Source: Hymenobacter psychrotolerans DSM 18569 (GTDB lineage: Bacteria > Bacteroidota > Bacteroidia > Cytophagales > Hymenobacteraceae). From it: 64,000 nucleotides of DNA. Location: contig NZ_FRAS01000003.1 of the NCBI RefSeq assembly GCF_900142395.1, positions 1 to 64,000 of the forward strand, in the 5' to 3' direction. The notes beneath the pieces were generated by a model. It worked only from the letters and a program-made list of their open reading frames with translations. It did no database searches and was not told the DNA's origin. How positions within the stretch are numbered: the first letter of the stretch is position 1; the number at the start of each line of letters is the position of its first letter. Shown here piece by piece: positions 26,229 to 36,328 of this stretch. A program made the translations under genes and the position numbers.

Positions 26229-26591
26229 TTAATGAGCCGGAGCGCTCAGGGCCGTCATGGAGTTGCGCGACTCCTGGAACATAGCCAGCTGTGCGGGGCG
26301 CATGATGGCCGTCAACTCGATTTCGTAGCGTACCTGGGCTACGGCCAGACGCTCGTCGAGGATAGCCGGGTCAGCAGCAAACCGAACCTTGAGGTCCTCC
26401 ATTTCCGAGAACATGCGGATGTTGAGCTGCTTCACTTTCAGATACTGACCCTCGTCGAGGCGGGCTTTGGTAGCCTGGATGCGGGTAAGAGCGGTAGCCC
26501 GGGCCTGAGCGGTACCAGCACCGCCTGACTTGGCGTGAGCAGCAGAAACTACGGCCAGGGCCAAACCAGCGAGGAGAAGAACTTTCTTCAT
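26229..26591 (-). CDS. Spy-like small secreted protein (paralogue 3)
   Basis: A 120-residue protein with signal peptide MKKVLLLAGLALAVVSAAHA. The mature helical part contains LDEGQYLKVKQLNIRMFSEM and ends YEIELTAIMRPAQLAMFQES. It resembles its neighbour at 25623, and the pair probably arose by tandem duplication. The promoter is unusually clear, see 26679-26710. The start at 26591 is the ATG of the signal peptide; a longer frame exists upstream but is not credible. Confidence 0.78.
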   Translation of the reverse strand: MKKVLLLAGLALAVVSAAHAKSGGAGTAQARATALTRIQATKARLDEGQYLKVKQLNIRMFSEMEDLKVRFAADPAILDERLAVAQVRYEIELTAIMRPAQLAMFQESRNSMTALSAPAH

Positions 26592-26678
26592 AACAGGGAA
26601 AGGTTGGAGAGTGAAAAATGAAAGTTGGAATTCAGCGAAGCCAGTGGGAGGGGGGTGAGCATCTTCCTTCCGGATAAT

Positions 26679-26710
26679 CAAATGTAAATTATATAATTTA
26701 ATAAAACAAA
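26679..26710 (-). promoter_or_regulatory. Consensus Bacteroidota promoter for paralogue 3
   Basis: On the minus strand TTTG, 20 bp, then TACATTTG (plus CAAATGTA at 26679-26686 and CAAA at 26707-26710). Both boxes are perfect, the best promoter in the window. Confidence 0.75.
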
Positions 26711-26800
26711 TAAATTTTATAATTATTTTAATAATATATTTTTCTTATTCTCTTTATCACACTCTTTTTCAACCTGTTGCACTCTTCTAAAAAACCAGAA
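26692..26800. other. AT-rich upstream block
   Basis: A stretch of mostly A and T in an otherwise GC-rich region, directly upstream of the paralogue 3 promoter. AT-rich DNA also precedes the other two paralogues, near 11840-11935 and 26041-26150. Confidence 0.6.
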
Positions 26801-26811
26801 ATTGGGCAAAT

Positions 26812-26839
26812 AAAAACCCGGCAGCTTGCGCTGCCGGGT
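26812..26839 (-). terminator. Terminator after the PorE-like gene
   Basis: On the minus strand ACCCGGCAGC and its complement surround a 4-nt loop and are followed by five T residues. Confidence 0.88.
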
Positions 26840-26871
26840 CTGGTATGAGGTGCTCCTCCCCTGCTATACCG

Positions 26872-28815
26872 CTACAAAATGCGCAACTCAATGCGCCGGT
26901 TTTGCTGCCGGTGGGCGTCGGTATCATTCGGCACGAGGGGCTTGTTTTCGCCGTAGCCTCTGAAGCGCAAGCGGGTAGCCGGCACCCTCTGGCTCACCAG
27001 ATAGGTGTAGACCGATTTGGCCCGGTTCTGCGACAAGGCCAGATTGTCGTCATCGGAGCCGACATCATCGGTGTGGCCGCTGATTTCGACCTGCACATCC
27101 GGATACTGCTTCATGAAGCCAACCAACCGGTTTAGCTCAGTGCGCGACTTTGGCTTTAGCTCGTACTCCTTGGTATCGAAAAACAGGTTGTTGAGCACGA
27201 TGCTCCGGCCGGAGCGCACAGGCTCCAGATAGATATCGAGCGTGAGCGGGTCGAAGGTCCGTTTGTCGCTGTAGTCGAAGCTCAGACTCTTCATCAGGTA
27301 CTTGTCGGCGGCAGCGTACATGGCGTACTGGCGGCCTTCGTTCAGCACTATCGTATAGTCGCCGTTCTCCGAGTCAGATGTCACGGACTGCGTCAGTTCA
27401 TCGGTGTTGAGGTCGTAGATCTGCACCTCGGCCTTGATGGGCTTTTTGGTTACGGCATCGAATACCCGCCCCTGCGTGTAGGTGCTGGTTTCGCGCGAAC
27501 GAACCTGCTGGGGCACCTCGAATGTGAATAGCTCCACGGGCCGGTCCTGCTCTTTGCGTACGCCCGGCTCGGCGGCCCGGGAGCGGGAACAGAAGCCGCG
27601 GCGGTTATCGGAGGAGATGAAGAGCGAGGCCTCATTCTCGTGTGTATTAAGCGGATATCCCAGATTTTGCGGTTCCGTCCAGGCAGTAGCGCTCTGCATC
27701 TCGCAGCGGTACACATCGAGCCCGCCCATGCCTACCAAGCCATCCGTGACGTAGTAGAGCGTGGTGCCGCTGGCATGAATGAAGGGCGCCATGTCTTTGC
27801 CGGGGGTGTTGACGGGGCGGCCCAGGTTGCGGGCGGGCGTCCAGTTGCCGTTGGCATCGAGCGTTGTCACGTAGATGTCTTCCTGCCCCTGCCCGCCCCG
27901 CCGCGTAGACGTGAAGTACAGTGTGCGTCCATCGGCGGAAAGAGTCGGCTGCGAATCCCACTCTACCGAGTTAACGGCCCGGCCCAGGTTCTGGGGCTTG
28001 CTCCAGTTGTTGCCGGTCCGGCGCGAAATGTACAGGTCGCAGTTGCCCACCGAATTGGGCCGGTCGCAGGAAGCAAACACCAGCGTTTTGCCATCACCGG
28101 AAATCGTGCCGGCCCCTTCGTTGTACGGCGTGTTGATAAACGGCGAGATGGAAGCCGGGTCGCCGACGGTGCCGTCCTTGTTCATTTTCGACACGAACAG
28201 GTCCTCCCCGCTTTCTGAGCTGGGACGCCCGGTGAACAACAGGAAGCGGTTGTCAGCGGTGAGAGCCGGGAAGTACTGGAACCGGAAGGTGTTCAGCGGC
28301 GCGCTCATTCGCTCGGGCTGCACGCCGATGGGTGCGGCCATTGCCTTTAGGGCAAACTCACAGTTGAGCAGCTGGCGCTGCGCCCGAGGAGCAAAGCGCT
28401 GTGCTTTGGGTCCGCCGGATTTCAAGAGGCGCTTGTAGCTGTCGGTGGCCGTCTGGTATTCGCCAAAGCTCATGGCCAGCTCGCCGAGCGTGTAGTAGTC
28501 GGTGGCGCGGTTGGGGTCGGCAGGGAGTTTGGCCAGGCCGGCGCGGTATGCTTCAAACGCCGCCCGGTTTTCGCCCATTGCCTTCAGCAGAGAGCCGCGC
28601 AGCACGTGCGGCTCCCCCAGCGAAGGAAACTTCTGGTTAAGAACCGTCAGGGTTTCAATGGCCTTGTCGAAGTTGCGCTCTTTTGCCTGCGTCTGGGCTT
28701 TTTCCCATAAGCTGCGGGCTTTGGTGTTGGCCGTAGCCAGCGTGGTCTGAGCGGTTCCGCTCAGGGGCAGCAGCACACAGGCCAGCAGCGGTACAACAGA
28801 CAGTAATCGGCGCAT
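26872..28815 (-). CDS. OmpA-family protein with TPR and PD40 propeller (PorE-like)
   Basis: A 647-residue exported protein. Domains in order: signal peptide (about 22 residues), TPR-like helices with RNFDKAIETLTVLNQKFP, a beta-propeller built from PD40 repeats (LSADGRTLYFTSTRRGGQG and similar), a carboxypeptidase-regulatory-like domain (TQGRVFDAVTKKPIKAEVQI), and a C-terminal OmpA peptidoglycan-binding domain with VEISGHTDDVGSDDDN. This is the architecture of PorE of the type IX secretion system. Unlike the P. gingivalis protein, the signal peptide lacks an obvious lipobox cysteine. It starts 11 bp after the queE stop, suggesting one transcript. Other OmpA proteins share parts of this layout, so PorE itself is not proven. 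Confidence 0.8.
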   Translation of the reverse strand: MRRLLSVVPLLACVLLPLSGTAQTTLATANTKARSLWEKAQTQAKERNFDKAIETLTVLNQKFPSLGEPHVLRGSLLKAMGENRAAFEAYRAGLAKLPADPNRATDYYTLGELAMSFGEYQTATDSYKRLLKSGGPKAQRFAPRAQRQLLNCEFALKAMAAPIGVQPERMSAPLNTFRFQYFPALTADNRFLLFTGRPSSESGEDLFVSKMNKDGTVGDPASISPFINTPYNEGAGTISGDGKTLVFASCDRPNSVGNCDLYISRRTGNNWSKPQNLGRAVNSVEWDSQPTLSADGRTLYFTSTRRGGQGQEDIYVTTLDANGNWTPARNLGRPVNTPGKDMAPFIHASGTTLYYVTDGLVGMGGLDVYRCEMQSATAWTEPQNLGYPLNTHENEASLFISSDNRRGFCSRSRAAEPGVRKEQDRPVELFTFEVPQQVRSRETSTYTQGRVFDAVTKKPIKAEVQIYDLNTDELTQSVTSDSENGDYTIVLNEGRQYAMYAAADKYLMKSLSFDYSDKRTFDPLTLDIYLEPVRSGRSIVLNNLFFDTKEYELKPKSRTELNRLVGFMKQYPDVQVEISGHTDDVGSDDDNLALSQNRAKSVYTYLVSQRVPATRLRFRGYGENKPLVPNDTDAHRQQNRRIELRIL

Positions 28816-28826
28816 AGAGCGGAATC

Positions 28827-29480
28827 CTACGGAATATCAAGGAATTTGTGAGTCTGTAACGACACCTGCCACTTCGGATTGTTTTTCACATACTCAACAA
28901 TCAGCGGCATCATCTGCGGGGCCTTGCTCCACTCGGGCTGCAGATACAAGCGGCACTCCGGCCCTACCTGCGCTGCATGCTCCTCGGCCCAGGCAAAATC
29001 CGACTTGTTGAATACCACAATCTTCAGCTCGTGGGCATGGCGCAGGGTTTCGGGCAGCGGTGCCTTAAACTTCTTGGGCGATACGCAGATCCAGTCCCAC
29101 CCGCCAGTAAGCGGATAGGCCCCGGACGTTTCTATCCAGTTCTGGCAGCCGGCCGCGTGCAGCGCCTGCGTGAGGGGCCCGAGGTTGTACATGAGCGGCT
29201 CGCCGCCGGTAATTACCACATTGCGGCCGATATGAGCCGTGGCCAGTGCCACGAGGTCGGAAACAGCGACGCGGGGGTGCTTTTCGGCGTCCCAGGATTC
29301 CTTCACGTCGCACCATACGCAGCCTACGTCGCAGCCGCCCAGGCGAATGAAATAGGCAGCGCGGCCTGTGTTGTATCCCTCGCCCTGAATGGTGTAAAAG
29401 TGCTCCATCAGGGGCAGCGCGGGGGCCGGTACCTCAGCAGCAGCAGAGGCGGCCGACACAAGAGGAAGTGAGTGCAGCAA
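28827..29480 (-). CDS. queE: 7-carboxy-7-deazaguanine synthase
   Basis: A 217-residue radical SAM enzyme of the queuosine/preQ0 pathway that makes 7-carboxy-7-deazaguanine. The iron-sulfur motif is CDVGCVWC (Cx3Cx2C) following YTIQGEGYNTGRAAYFIRLG. Other signatures are VVITGGEPLMYN and ETSGAYPL. The start is uncertain: TTG at 29480, GTG at 29459, or ATG at 29408 just before EHFYTIQGEG. The residues between are Ala-rich and may be non-coding. It heads a two-gene unit with the PorE-like gene, although no functional link is known. Confidence 0.92.
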   Translation of the reverse strand: MLHSLPLVSAASAAAEVPAPALPLMEHFYTIQGEGYNTGRAAYFIRLGGCDVGCVWCDVKESWDAEKHPRVAVSDLVALATAHIGRNVVITGGEPLMYNLGPLTQALHAAGCQNWIETSGAYPLTGGWDWICVSPKKFKAPLPETLRHAHELKIVVFNKSDFAWAEEHAAQVGPECRLYLQPEWSKAPQMMPLIVEYVKNNPKWQVSLQTHKFLDIP

Positions 29481-29501
29481 AACGGTATTAAAACAGGTAA
29501 A

Positions 29502-29563
29502 GCCGGGCTGATGGCAGGCACTGCAAATTCTCAGATTTGCAGCTTCTTATCCATCGGCCCGAC
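29502..29563. promoter_or_regulatory. Nested inverted repeat in the queE leader
   Basis: Outer arms 29505-29514 and 29551-29560 pair at 9 of 10 positions. Inside them is a perfect 8-bp hairpin, CTGCAAAT with loop TCTCAG, at 29521-29542. Together they could form one long rod in the mRNA leader. Confidence 0.5.
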
Positions 29564-29565
29564 TT

Positions 29566-29595
29566 TAAAATTAGTACAACGCCCCGAAATTCAAA
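29566..29595 (-). promoter_or_regulatory. Probable queE promoter
   Basis: On the minus strand TTTG (plus CAAA 29592-29595), 18 bp, then TAATTTTA (plus 29566-29573), one base off the -7 consensus. Confidence 0.5.
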
Positions 29596-29620
29596 AGCCT
29601 GAGGGGGTTTTTATTGGATT

Positions 29621-30532
29621 CTAGCGCGGATACACTTCGCCTTTTGCGGTCCGCAATGTGTTCAGCAGCAGCATGGCAATGGTCATGGGGCCTACCCCAC
29701 CCGGCACCGGTGTGATGTACGATGCTTTCGGCGCTACTTCCTCGAAGCTTACGTCGCCTTTCAGCGCCCAGCCCGATTTCTTGGCCGGGTCGTCTACCCG
29801 GGTAGTGCCTACGTCAATCACCACAGCCCCAGGCTTCACCATGTCGGCCGTTACGAAGCCCGGCCGGCCCAGCGCCGCTACCAGAATGTCGGCCGTACGG
29901 GTAATGTCGGCCAGGTCCTGGGTACGGGAATGACATAAAGTAACCGTACAGTTGCCGGGCTCTAAGTTCTTAGCAAGCAGAATGCTAACCGGCGTACCCA
30001 CAATGTTGCTGCGCCCGATAACCACGCAATGCTTCCCGTCAGTAGTCAGCTCATAGCGGCGCAGTAGCTCCACTATACCCGAGGGCGTGGCAGGCAGCAA
30101 GGCAGGCAGCCCGGCCACCATCCGGCCGATATTCATGGGGTGGAAACCGTCTACGTCTTTCTCCGGGCGCAGCGCTTCTATCACCTTATTGGTATCGATG
30201 TGGCGCGGCAGCGGGAGCTGCACAATGAAACCGTCGATGTTGTCGTCCTGGTTCAGCTCCGCCACTTTGGCCAGCAGTTCGGCCTCCGTAATGGTGTCTT
30301 CATAGCGCAGCATGGTGCTTTCAAATCCTACCCGCTCACAAGCCAGCACTTTGTTGCGCACGTATGTTTCCGAGCCCCCGTCGTGCCCCACCAGTATGGC
30401 CGCCAAATGAGGCACCTTCTGGCCGGCAGCTTTGCGCTCGGCTACTTCAGCAGCAATTTCCTCTTTAATGGCCTCGGCGGTTTGCTTGCCGTCGATGAGG
30501 CGGTAGGTAGTGGCGTCGGGGGCAGTGGTCAT
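29621..30532 (-). CDS. folD: Methylenetetrahydrofolate dehydrogenase/cyclohydrolase
   Basis: A 303-residue bifunctional one-carbon enzyme interconverting methylene-, methenyl- and formyl-tetrahydrofolate. The N-terminal domain has the catalytic lysine/tyrosine region [19 protein letters not shown] and [11 protein letters not shown]. The NAD(P)-binding part has [14 protein letters not shown] and [10 protein letters not shown], and ends with [19 protein letters not shown] start at ATG 30532, giving [19 protein letters not shown]. The open frame continues upstream but overlaps the small gene at 30546. Confidence 0.96.
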   Translation of the reverse strand: MTTAPDATTYRLIDGKQTAEAIKEEIAAEVAERKAAGQKVPHLAAILVGHDGGSETYVRNKVLACERVGFESTMLRYEDTITEAELLAKVAELNQDDNIDGFIVQLPLPRHIDTNKVIEALRPEKDVDGFHPMNIGRMVAGLPALLPATPSGIVELLRRYELTTDGKHCVVIGRSNIVGTPVSILLAKNLEPGNCTVTLCHSRTQDLADITRTADILVAALGRPGFVTADMVKPGAVVIDVGTTRVDDPAKKSGWALKGDVSFEEVAPKASYITPVPGGVGPMTIAMLLLNTLRTAKGEVYPR

Positions 30533-30545
30533 AAGGAGAATGGGT

Positions 30546-30725
30546 TTAGGCTTGGTCTGAGGTTTTCTTTGCGGCATGAGCAGCAATAGCGGCGGCACCC
30601 GCGGCCTGCAGGGCGGCTTCCATCGTGGGCCAGTCGTCGCGCCACCGGAACTTACGCTCCTGTCCTTTGATGATTTTTTCCAGCTGTTCGTGGCTCGTGC
30701 AGTTCTTGGTGAGGTTATCTGGCAT
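30546..30725 (-). CDS. Small conserved-looking protein upstream of folD
   Basis: A 59-residue open frame, [20 protein letters not shown] onwards, ending [12 protein letters not shown]. Charged helices, a central [18 protein letters not shown] stretch and an Ala-rich tail. There is no signal peptide. Its stop is 13 bp from the folD start on the same strand, so it is probably co-transcribed. The frame is free of stops across 180 bp and uses the same G/C-ending codons as its neighbours. I do not recognise a family. Confidence 0.65.
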   Translation of the reverse strand: MPDNLTKNCTSHEQLEKIIKGQERKFRWRDDWPTMEAALQAAGAAAIAAHAAKKTSDQA

Positions 30726-30793
30726 TGGGTTGATGAATGATCATATCACGCCGTGTCAAGAAGTGTATGAGGTGAAAAAAGCAGGAATAGGGC

Positions 30794-30824
30794 AAAAAAA
30801 AACGCGGCTCTTTCGGAGCCGCGT
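30794..30824 (-). terminator. Terminator after lepA
   Basis: On the minus strand AAACGCGGCTC and its complement enclose a four-base loop and are followed by a long T run. Confidence 0.9.
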
Positions 30825-30832
30825 TTCACGCA

Positions 30833-32620
<1,788 letters not shown>

Positions 32621-32642
32621 TAGAGGCGGTTTTTTCCGAGGG

Positions 32643-32650
32643 CGAAGGTA
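32643..32650 (-). promoter_or_regulatory. -7-like element upstream of lepA
   Basis: On the minus strand TACCTTCG, one base off TAnnTTTG. The identical box precedes icmF at 36291-36298. Confidence 0.45.
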
Positions 32651-32942
32651 CGAAACGAGGGCCGGAAAAGCTAACGAAGCCCGGCAGCACCTGCCAATGG
32701 AATGCCCGTTCCCGCCGCATCTCCAGCGCCCTCTCCCCCGCTGCTGCCGGGCCGCGCGTACCTGCTGCGCGACACAGAGCAGGCCCTGTTGGCTAAGCGC
32801 GTTGGCACTGAGTGAGAAGCACCCACACTATCGTCGCAAATACGGCATGTATTGTCGCAACTGTGCAGCTAGGGTTGGCTGCGAAGCGGTGTTTTGCGTT
32901 GTTGAGAGTATCCTTTTGTGCTTTCTAACCCCCAACCCTACC
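32651..32942. other. Intergenic region before the GlcG-like gene
   Basis: About 290 bp without a credible gene. It contains a CCCGGCAGCA/TGCTGCCGGG inverted repeat with a wide loop near 32680-32755. Close to the gene, TTTTGCGTTG and TATCCTTTTG form a promoter-like pair at roughly 32892-32918. Confidence 0.45.
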
Positions 32943-33350
32943 ATGAGCATCACCCTCGAACAAGCCCAGGCTGCCGTGCAGGCCGCGCAGCAGAAGTCCA
33001 TTGAAATGGGCGTGAAAATGAACATTGCCGTGGTAGACGCCGGGGCAAACCTTACGGCGTTTATACGCATGGATGACGCCTGGCTGGGCTCTTTGGACAT
33101 TTCCATCAAGAAGGCTAAAACGGCGCGCTTCTTCGACATGCCGACCGGCGCTATCGGGGGCCTCTCGCAGCCGGGCGGCTCGCTCTACAACATCGAGCAT
33201 TCCAATGGCGGGCTCATCACGTTTCCGGGCGGCATCCCGATTAAAGATGCGCAGGGCCGGATCATCGGGGCCATCGGCGTGTCGGGCAGCACTGTGGAAG
33301 ACGACCATACCGTGGCCGAAGCCGGCGTGCAGGCCCTGGCCGGCCGGTAG
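32943..33350 (+). CDS. GlcG/HbpS-type heme-binding family protein
   Basis: A 135-residue soluble protein of the GlcG/HbpS fold (PF03928). The start [19 protein letters not shown] is the usual first helix, followed by [20 protein letters not shown]. The core [20 protein letters not shown] and the ending [15 protein letters not shown] are typical. Members bind heme or act as small accessory proteins in catabolic operons. It lies 54 bp before the formaldehyde dehydrogenase gene on the same strand, so an operon is likely. The ATG at 32943 begins the family core. Confidence 0.85.
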   Translation: MSITLEQAQAAVQAAQQKSIEMGVKMNIAVVDAGANLTAFIRMDDAWLGSLDISIKKAKTARFFDMPTGAIGGLSQPGGSLYNIEHSNGGLITFPGGIPIKDAQGRIIGAIGVSGSTVEDDHTVAEAGVQALAGR

Positions 33351-33404
33351 CCAGCCGGAGCCCGGCTTCTACTCATTGTATTCACCCATAACCCTCAAAA
33401 TAGT

Positions 33405-34598
33405 ATGGCTAGCAACAGAGGCGTAGTGTACCTGGGCCCCGGCAAGGTGGAGGTGCAAAGCATCGACTTTCCGGAGCTGAAAAACCCCAAGGGCAAGAAA
33501 ATAACCCACGGTGTAATTCTGAAGGTGGTTTCCACCAACATCTGCGGCTCCGACCAGCACATGGTGCGCGGCCGGACCACGGCGCCGGCCGGCCTGGTGC
33601 TGGGCCACGAGATAACCGGGGAAGTCATTGACACCGGGGCCGACGTGGAGTTTCTCAAAAAAGGTGACCTGGTATCGGTGCCGTTTAACGTTGCCTGCGG
33701 GCGGTGCCGCACCTGCAAGGAGATGAAAACCGGCATTTGCCTGACCGTGAACGAAGGCCGCGCTGGCGGGGCCTATGGCTACGTGGACATGGGAGGCTGG
33801 GTCGGCGGCCAGGCGGAGTATGTGATGGTGCCCTACGCCGATTTCAACCTGCTCAAGTTCCCGAACAAAGACCAGGCGATGGAGAAAATCCGGGACCTGA
33901 CGATGCTGAGCGACATTTTCCCGACGGGCTTTCATGGGGCCGTGAAGGCTGGCGTGGGCCCCGGCACTACGGTGTACGTGGCCGGAGCCGGCCCCGTAGG
34001 CCTGGCAGCGGCAGCCTCGGCGCTGCTGCTGGGCGCGGCCGTGGTGATTGTGGGGGACATGAACAAAGCCCGGCTGGCGCACGCCCGCTCGTTCGGCTGC
34101 GAAACCGTGGATTTGAACGAAGACGCTACCCTGTCTGACCAGATTGCCAACATCCTGGGGGTACCCGAAATCGACTGCGCCATCGACTGCGTGGGCTTTG
34201 AGGCCAGCGGACACGGCACGCAGGCCAAAACCGAAGTACCCGCCGCGGTGCTCAACTCGCTGATGGAAATCACGCGGGCGGGGGGCTCCATTGGCATTCC
34301 GGGCCTGTACGTGACCGATGACCCCGGCGCCAAAGAAAAAGCGGCCAAAACCGGCAATCTGTCTATTCGCTTTGGGTTGGGCTGGGCCAAAAGCCACTCC
34401 TTCCATACCGGCCAGACGCCCGTGATGAGCTACAACCGCCAGCTGATGCAGGCCATTCTGTACGATAAGGTGCAGATTGCCAAAGCTGTCAACGTCGAGA
34501 TTATCACCCTCGACCAGGCCCCGGAAGGCTACGCTGAGTTTGACAGTGGGGTGGCCAAGAAGTTCGTCATCAATCCGCACAACCTGATTCCGGCCTAG
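33405..34598 (+). CDS. fdhA: Glutathione-independent formaldehyde dehydrogenase
   Basis: A 397-residue zinc-dependent medium-chain dehydrogenase resembling the Pseudomonas putida enzyme, which oxidises formaldehyde with tightly bound NAD. Catalytic zinc ligands are Cys47 in NICGSDQHMVRGR and His68-Glu69 in VLGHEITGEV. The structural zinc loop is CGRCRTCKEMKTGIC. The nucleotide site is VAGAGPVGLAAAASALLLGA. The substrate loop features SDIFPTGFHGAVKAG. It is probably co-transcribed with the GlcG-like gene. Confidence 0.92.
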   Translation: MASNRGVVYLGPGKVEVQSIDFPELKNPKGKKITHGVILKVVSTNICGSDQHMVRGRTTAPAGLVLGHEITGEVIDTGADVEFLKKGDLVSVPFNVACGRCRTCKEMKTGICLTVNEGRAGGAYGYVDMGGWVGGQAEYVMVPYADFNLLKFPNKDQAMEKIRDLTMLSDIFPTGFHGAVKAGVGPGTTVYVAGAGPVGLAAAASALLLGAAVVIVGDMNKARLAHARSFGCETVDLNEDATLSDQIANILGVPEIDCAIDCVGFEASGHGTQAKTEVPAAVLNSLMEITRAGGSIGIPGLYVTDDPGAKEKAAKTGNLSIRFGLGWAKSHSFHTGQTPVMSYNRQLMQAILYDKVQIAKAVNVEIITLDQAPEGYAEFDSGVAKKFVINPHNLIPA

Positions 34599-34703
34599 CA
34601 ACGCCGCGAATTTCGGGAACCCACCGCCGGACCGCCCACGGGTAGTCCGGCGGTGGCGTGTTCGGGGGGTGGTGCCGGGCTGGGGGTTGTGCTTGCCAAT
34701 CAC

Positions 34704-34711
34704 TACTTTCG
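34704..34711 (+). promoter_or_regulatory. -7-like element
   Basis: TACTTTCG, one base from TAnnTTTG, 19 bp before the membrane protein ATG at 34731. Confidence 0.4.
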
Positions 34712-34730
34712 GCCATCCCAGCTTGCATCT

Positions 34731-35582
34731 ATGGAATCAAACTCTACCCGCGCCTCCCTCCTCTTCTCCTCAGAATCTGGCAAAGCCTCCGTTGTGGCCG
34801 TGAATGCTACGGCTCTTTACCTGCTGGCGTATCTGCTTGTGCAGGCCGTTTTTCAGGTATCTACGCTGAGCGTGGCCGCGCAGCTCGGGATTCGGGGCAC
34901 GTGGCAGCTGGGCCGTCTGCAGTTCCGCATGGCCGACTCGGAATGGTGGCAGGCGGCGGTGCTGGCCGTATACGGCGCCGGGCCGGTGGTCTGCCTGGGG
35001 CTGGGTATCGGGGCACTGTGGCTGTTCTGGAAATGGGCCCGCCTACGCCGGGGCCTGCTGAAGCTGTTTCTGTTTTGGGTGATGCTGCATGCCTGCAACC
35101 TCTCCCTGGGCGCGCTGGCCGCCGACACGCTCACGCAAACCGGCACCTGGTACGTGCCCAGCTGGCTGTTCAGGGCCGGCAATGCCCTGAACGTGGTGGT
35201 GGCGCTGCTGGCCGCTATGCTGCAGATGGTGCTGGGCTACCTGGCCGCCATGCTATTTCTACAGAGCCACGACTCCATCACGATGATGCAGTACCACAAC
35301 CGGCGGCAGCTGCTGGTGTCGGCGGTGCTGGTGCCGTGGCTGGCGGGCAGCGCGCTACTGCTGCTGCTGCACTGGCCTACCCAAACCCTTACCGAGCAGT
35401 TGCGCTATGTGGCCATGCTGCTCTTGCTGGGGCCGCTCTACATGGCCTGCATCAACGAGTCGTTTGAGCATACCATCGAAAGTCCCAGCCGCACACGCCT
35501 GGCTACTGGCCTGCTGCTGCTAGTGGGCGGGGCCTTGCTGGTCTGGCGGCTGGGGCTGGCCGGCGGTGTTTCCTTCGGGTAG
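34731..35582 (+). CDS. Polytopic membrane protein of unknown function
   Basis: A 283-residue protein with about seven hydrophobic helices. A soluble N-terminal tail of about 20 residues is followed by NATALYLLAYLLVQAVFQVS. Other segments include AVLAVYGAGPVVCLGLGIGA and LNVVVALLAAMLQMVLGYLA. A FEHTIESPSRTR loop lies near the end. I see no catalytic motif. The ATG at 34731 is preferred over an earlier frame extending into the intergenic region. Confidence 0.75.
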   Translation: MESNSTRASLLFSSESGKASVVAVNATALYLLAYLLVQAVFQVSTLSVAAQLGIRGTWQLGRLQFRMADSEWWQAAVLAVYGAGPVVCLGLGIGALWLFWKWARLRRGLLKLFLFWVMLHACNLSLGALAADTLTQTGTWYVPSWLFRAGNALNVVVALLAAMLQMVLGYLAAMLFLQSHDSITMMQYHNRRQLLVSAVLVPWLAGSALLLLLHWPTQTLTEQLRYVAMLLLLGPLYMACINESFEHTIESPSRTRLATGLLLLVGGALLVWRLGLAGGVSFG

Positions 35583-35718
35583 CCTCGCCTGGCTTTTCAC
35601 TGGCCGCCGCCTGAGCCTTACCTTCGGATTTGCGGCCGGCACGTAGGTTAGCACTTCGGCCGCTAAGCAGCTTAAAGCACTGGTGGCTTTCCGGCGCCAT
35701 ACCTGCTACTCCACGCCC

Positions 35719-36198
35719 ATGCAGCTCACCAAAACGCCACTGGCCCCGCTCAAATTCGTGCTTCCCTCCACCGTGTTTGTGGTGGCAGTACTGGCGGGCT
35801 CCTCCCCTGTCACAGCCGCCTGCCTGGCTGTTCCCGGCCTTGTGGTGGCCAGAATGGTGTACTCAGGTATCGAACTACACCCGACCCGCAGAGCCTACCG
35901 CACATATTATAGTCTGCTGGGCTACGCTGTCGGGCGCTGGAAACCTCTTCCTGCCATTGTAGGCCTCACAATCAAACCCTTTTCTTACGCCAACAACCCC
36001 TCACCCTCCGACACCAGCTGGGGAATGTGGAACGACAGTCGCCCGCCAACAAGGGAAATTGTCACGCTGCTGTCGGTGGCCGGCTCCCGGACAGGTGTGG
36101 TGCTGAAAACCTTCCCGGCACAGGAGGCGCAAAAAGCAGCAGCATTTGCCCAAAATATGGCTTCCCAACTCGATGTGCCGCTCAATAGCTATCTGTAG
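35719..36198 (+). CDS. Hypothetical protein with two N-terminal hydrophobic segments
   Basis: A 159-residue protein starting MQLTKTPLAPLKFVLPSTVF. Two adjacent hydrophobic stretches at about residues 12-45 are followed by a soluble domain containing RRAYRTYYSLLGYAVGRW. The C-terminus SQLDVPLNSYL is typical of small Bacteroidota membrane-associated proteins with a cytoplasmic or periplasmic PH-like fold, but I cannot name a family. It lies 136 bp after the membrane protein gene. Confidence 0.65.
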   Translation: MQLTKTPLAPLKFVLPSTVFVVAVLAGSSPVTAACLAVPGLVVARMVYSGIELHPTRRAYRTYYSLLGYAVGRWKPLPAIVGLTIKPFSYANNPSPSDTSWGMWNDSRPPTREIVTLLSVAGSRTGVVLKTFPAQEAQKAAAFAQNMASQLDVPLNSYL

Positions 36199-36290
36199 AG
36201 TCAGCGCCTATCGGGCCGGAAAGCATTACCGGCTGTTCTGCCTTGCGCCGACCTAAATATCCCTCGGCTCGCCCGCCGGGGCTTTTTTCG

Positions 36291-36298
36291 TACCTTCG
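36291..36298 (+). promoter_or_regulatory. -7-like element upstream of icmF
   Basis: TACCTTCG, 30 bp before the ATG. The preceding TTTTTTCG run gives the same TTTCGTACCTTCGC context as at lepA. Confidence 0.45.
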
Positions 36299-36328
36299 CT
36301 ACCCCAAATCCCACCAAATTTCCGCGCT

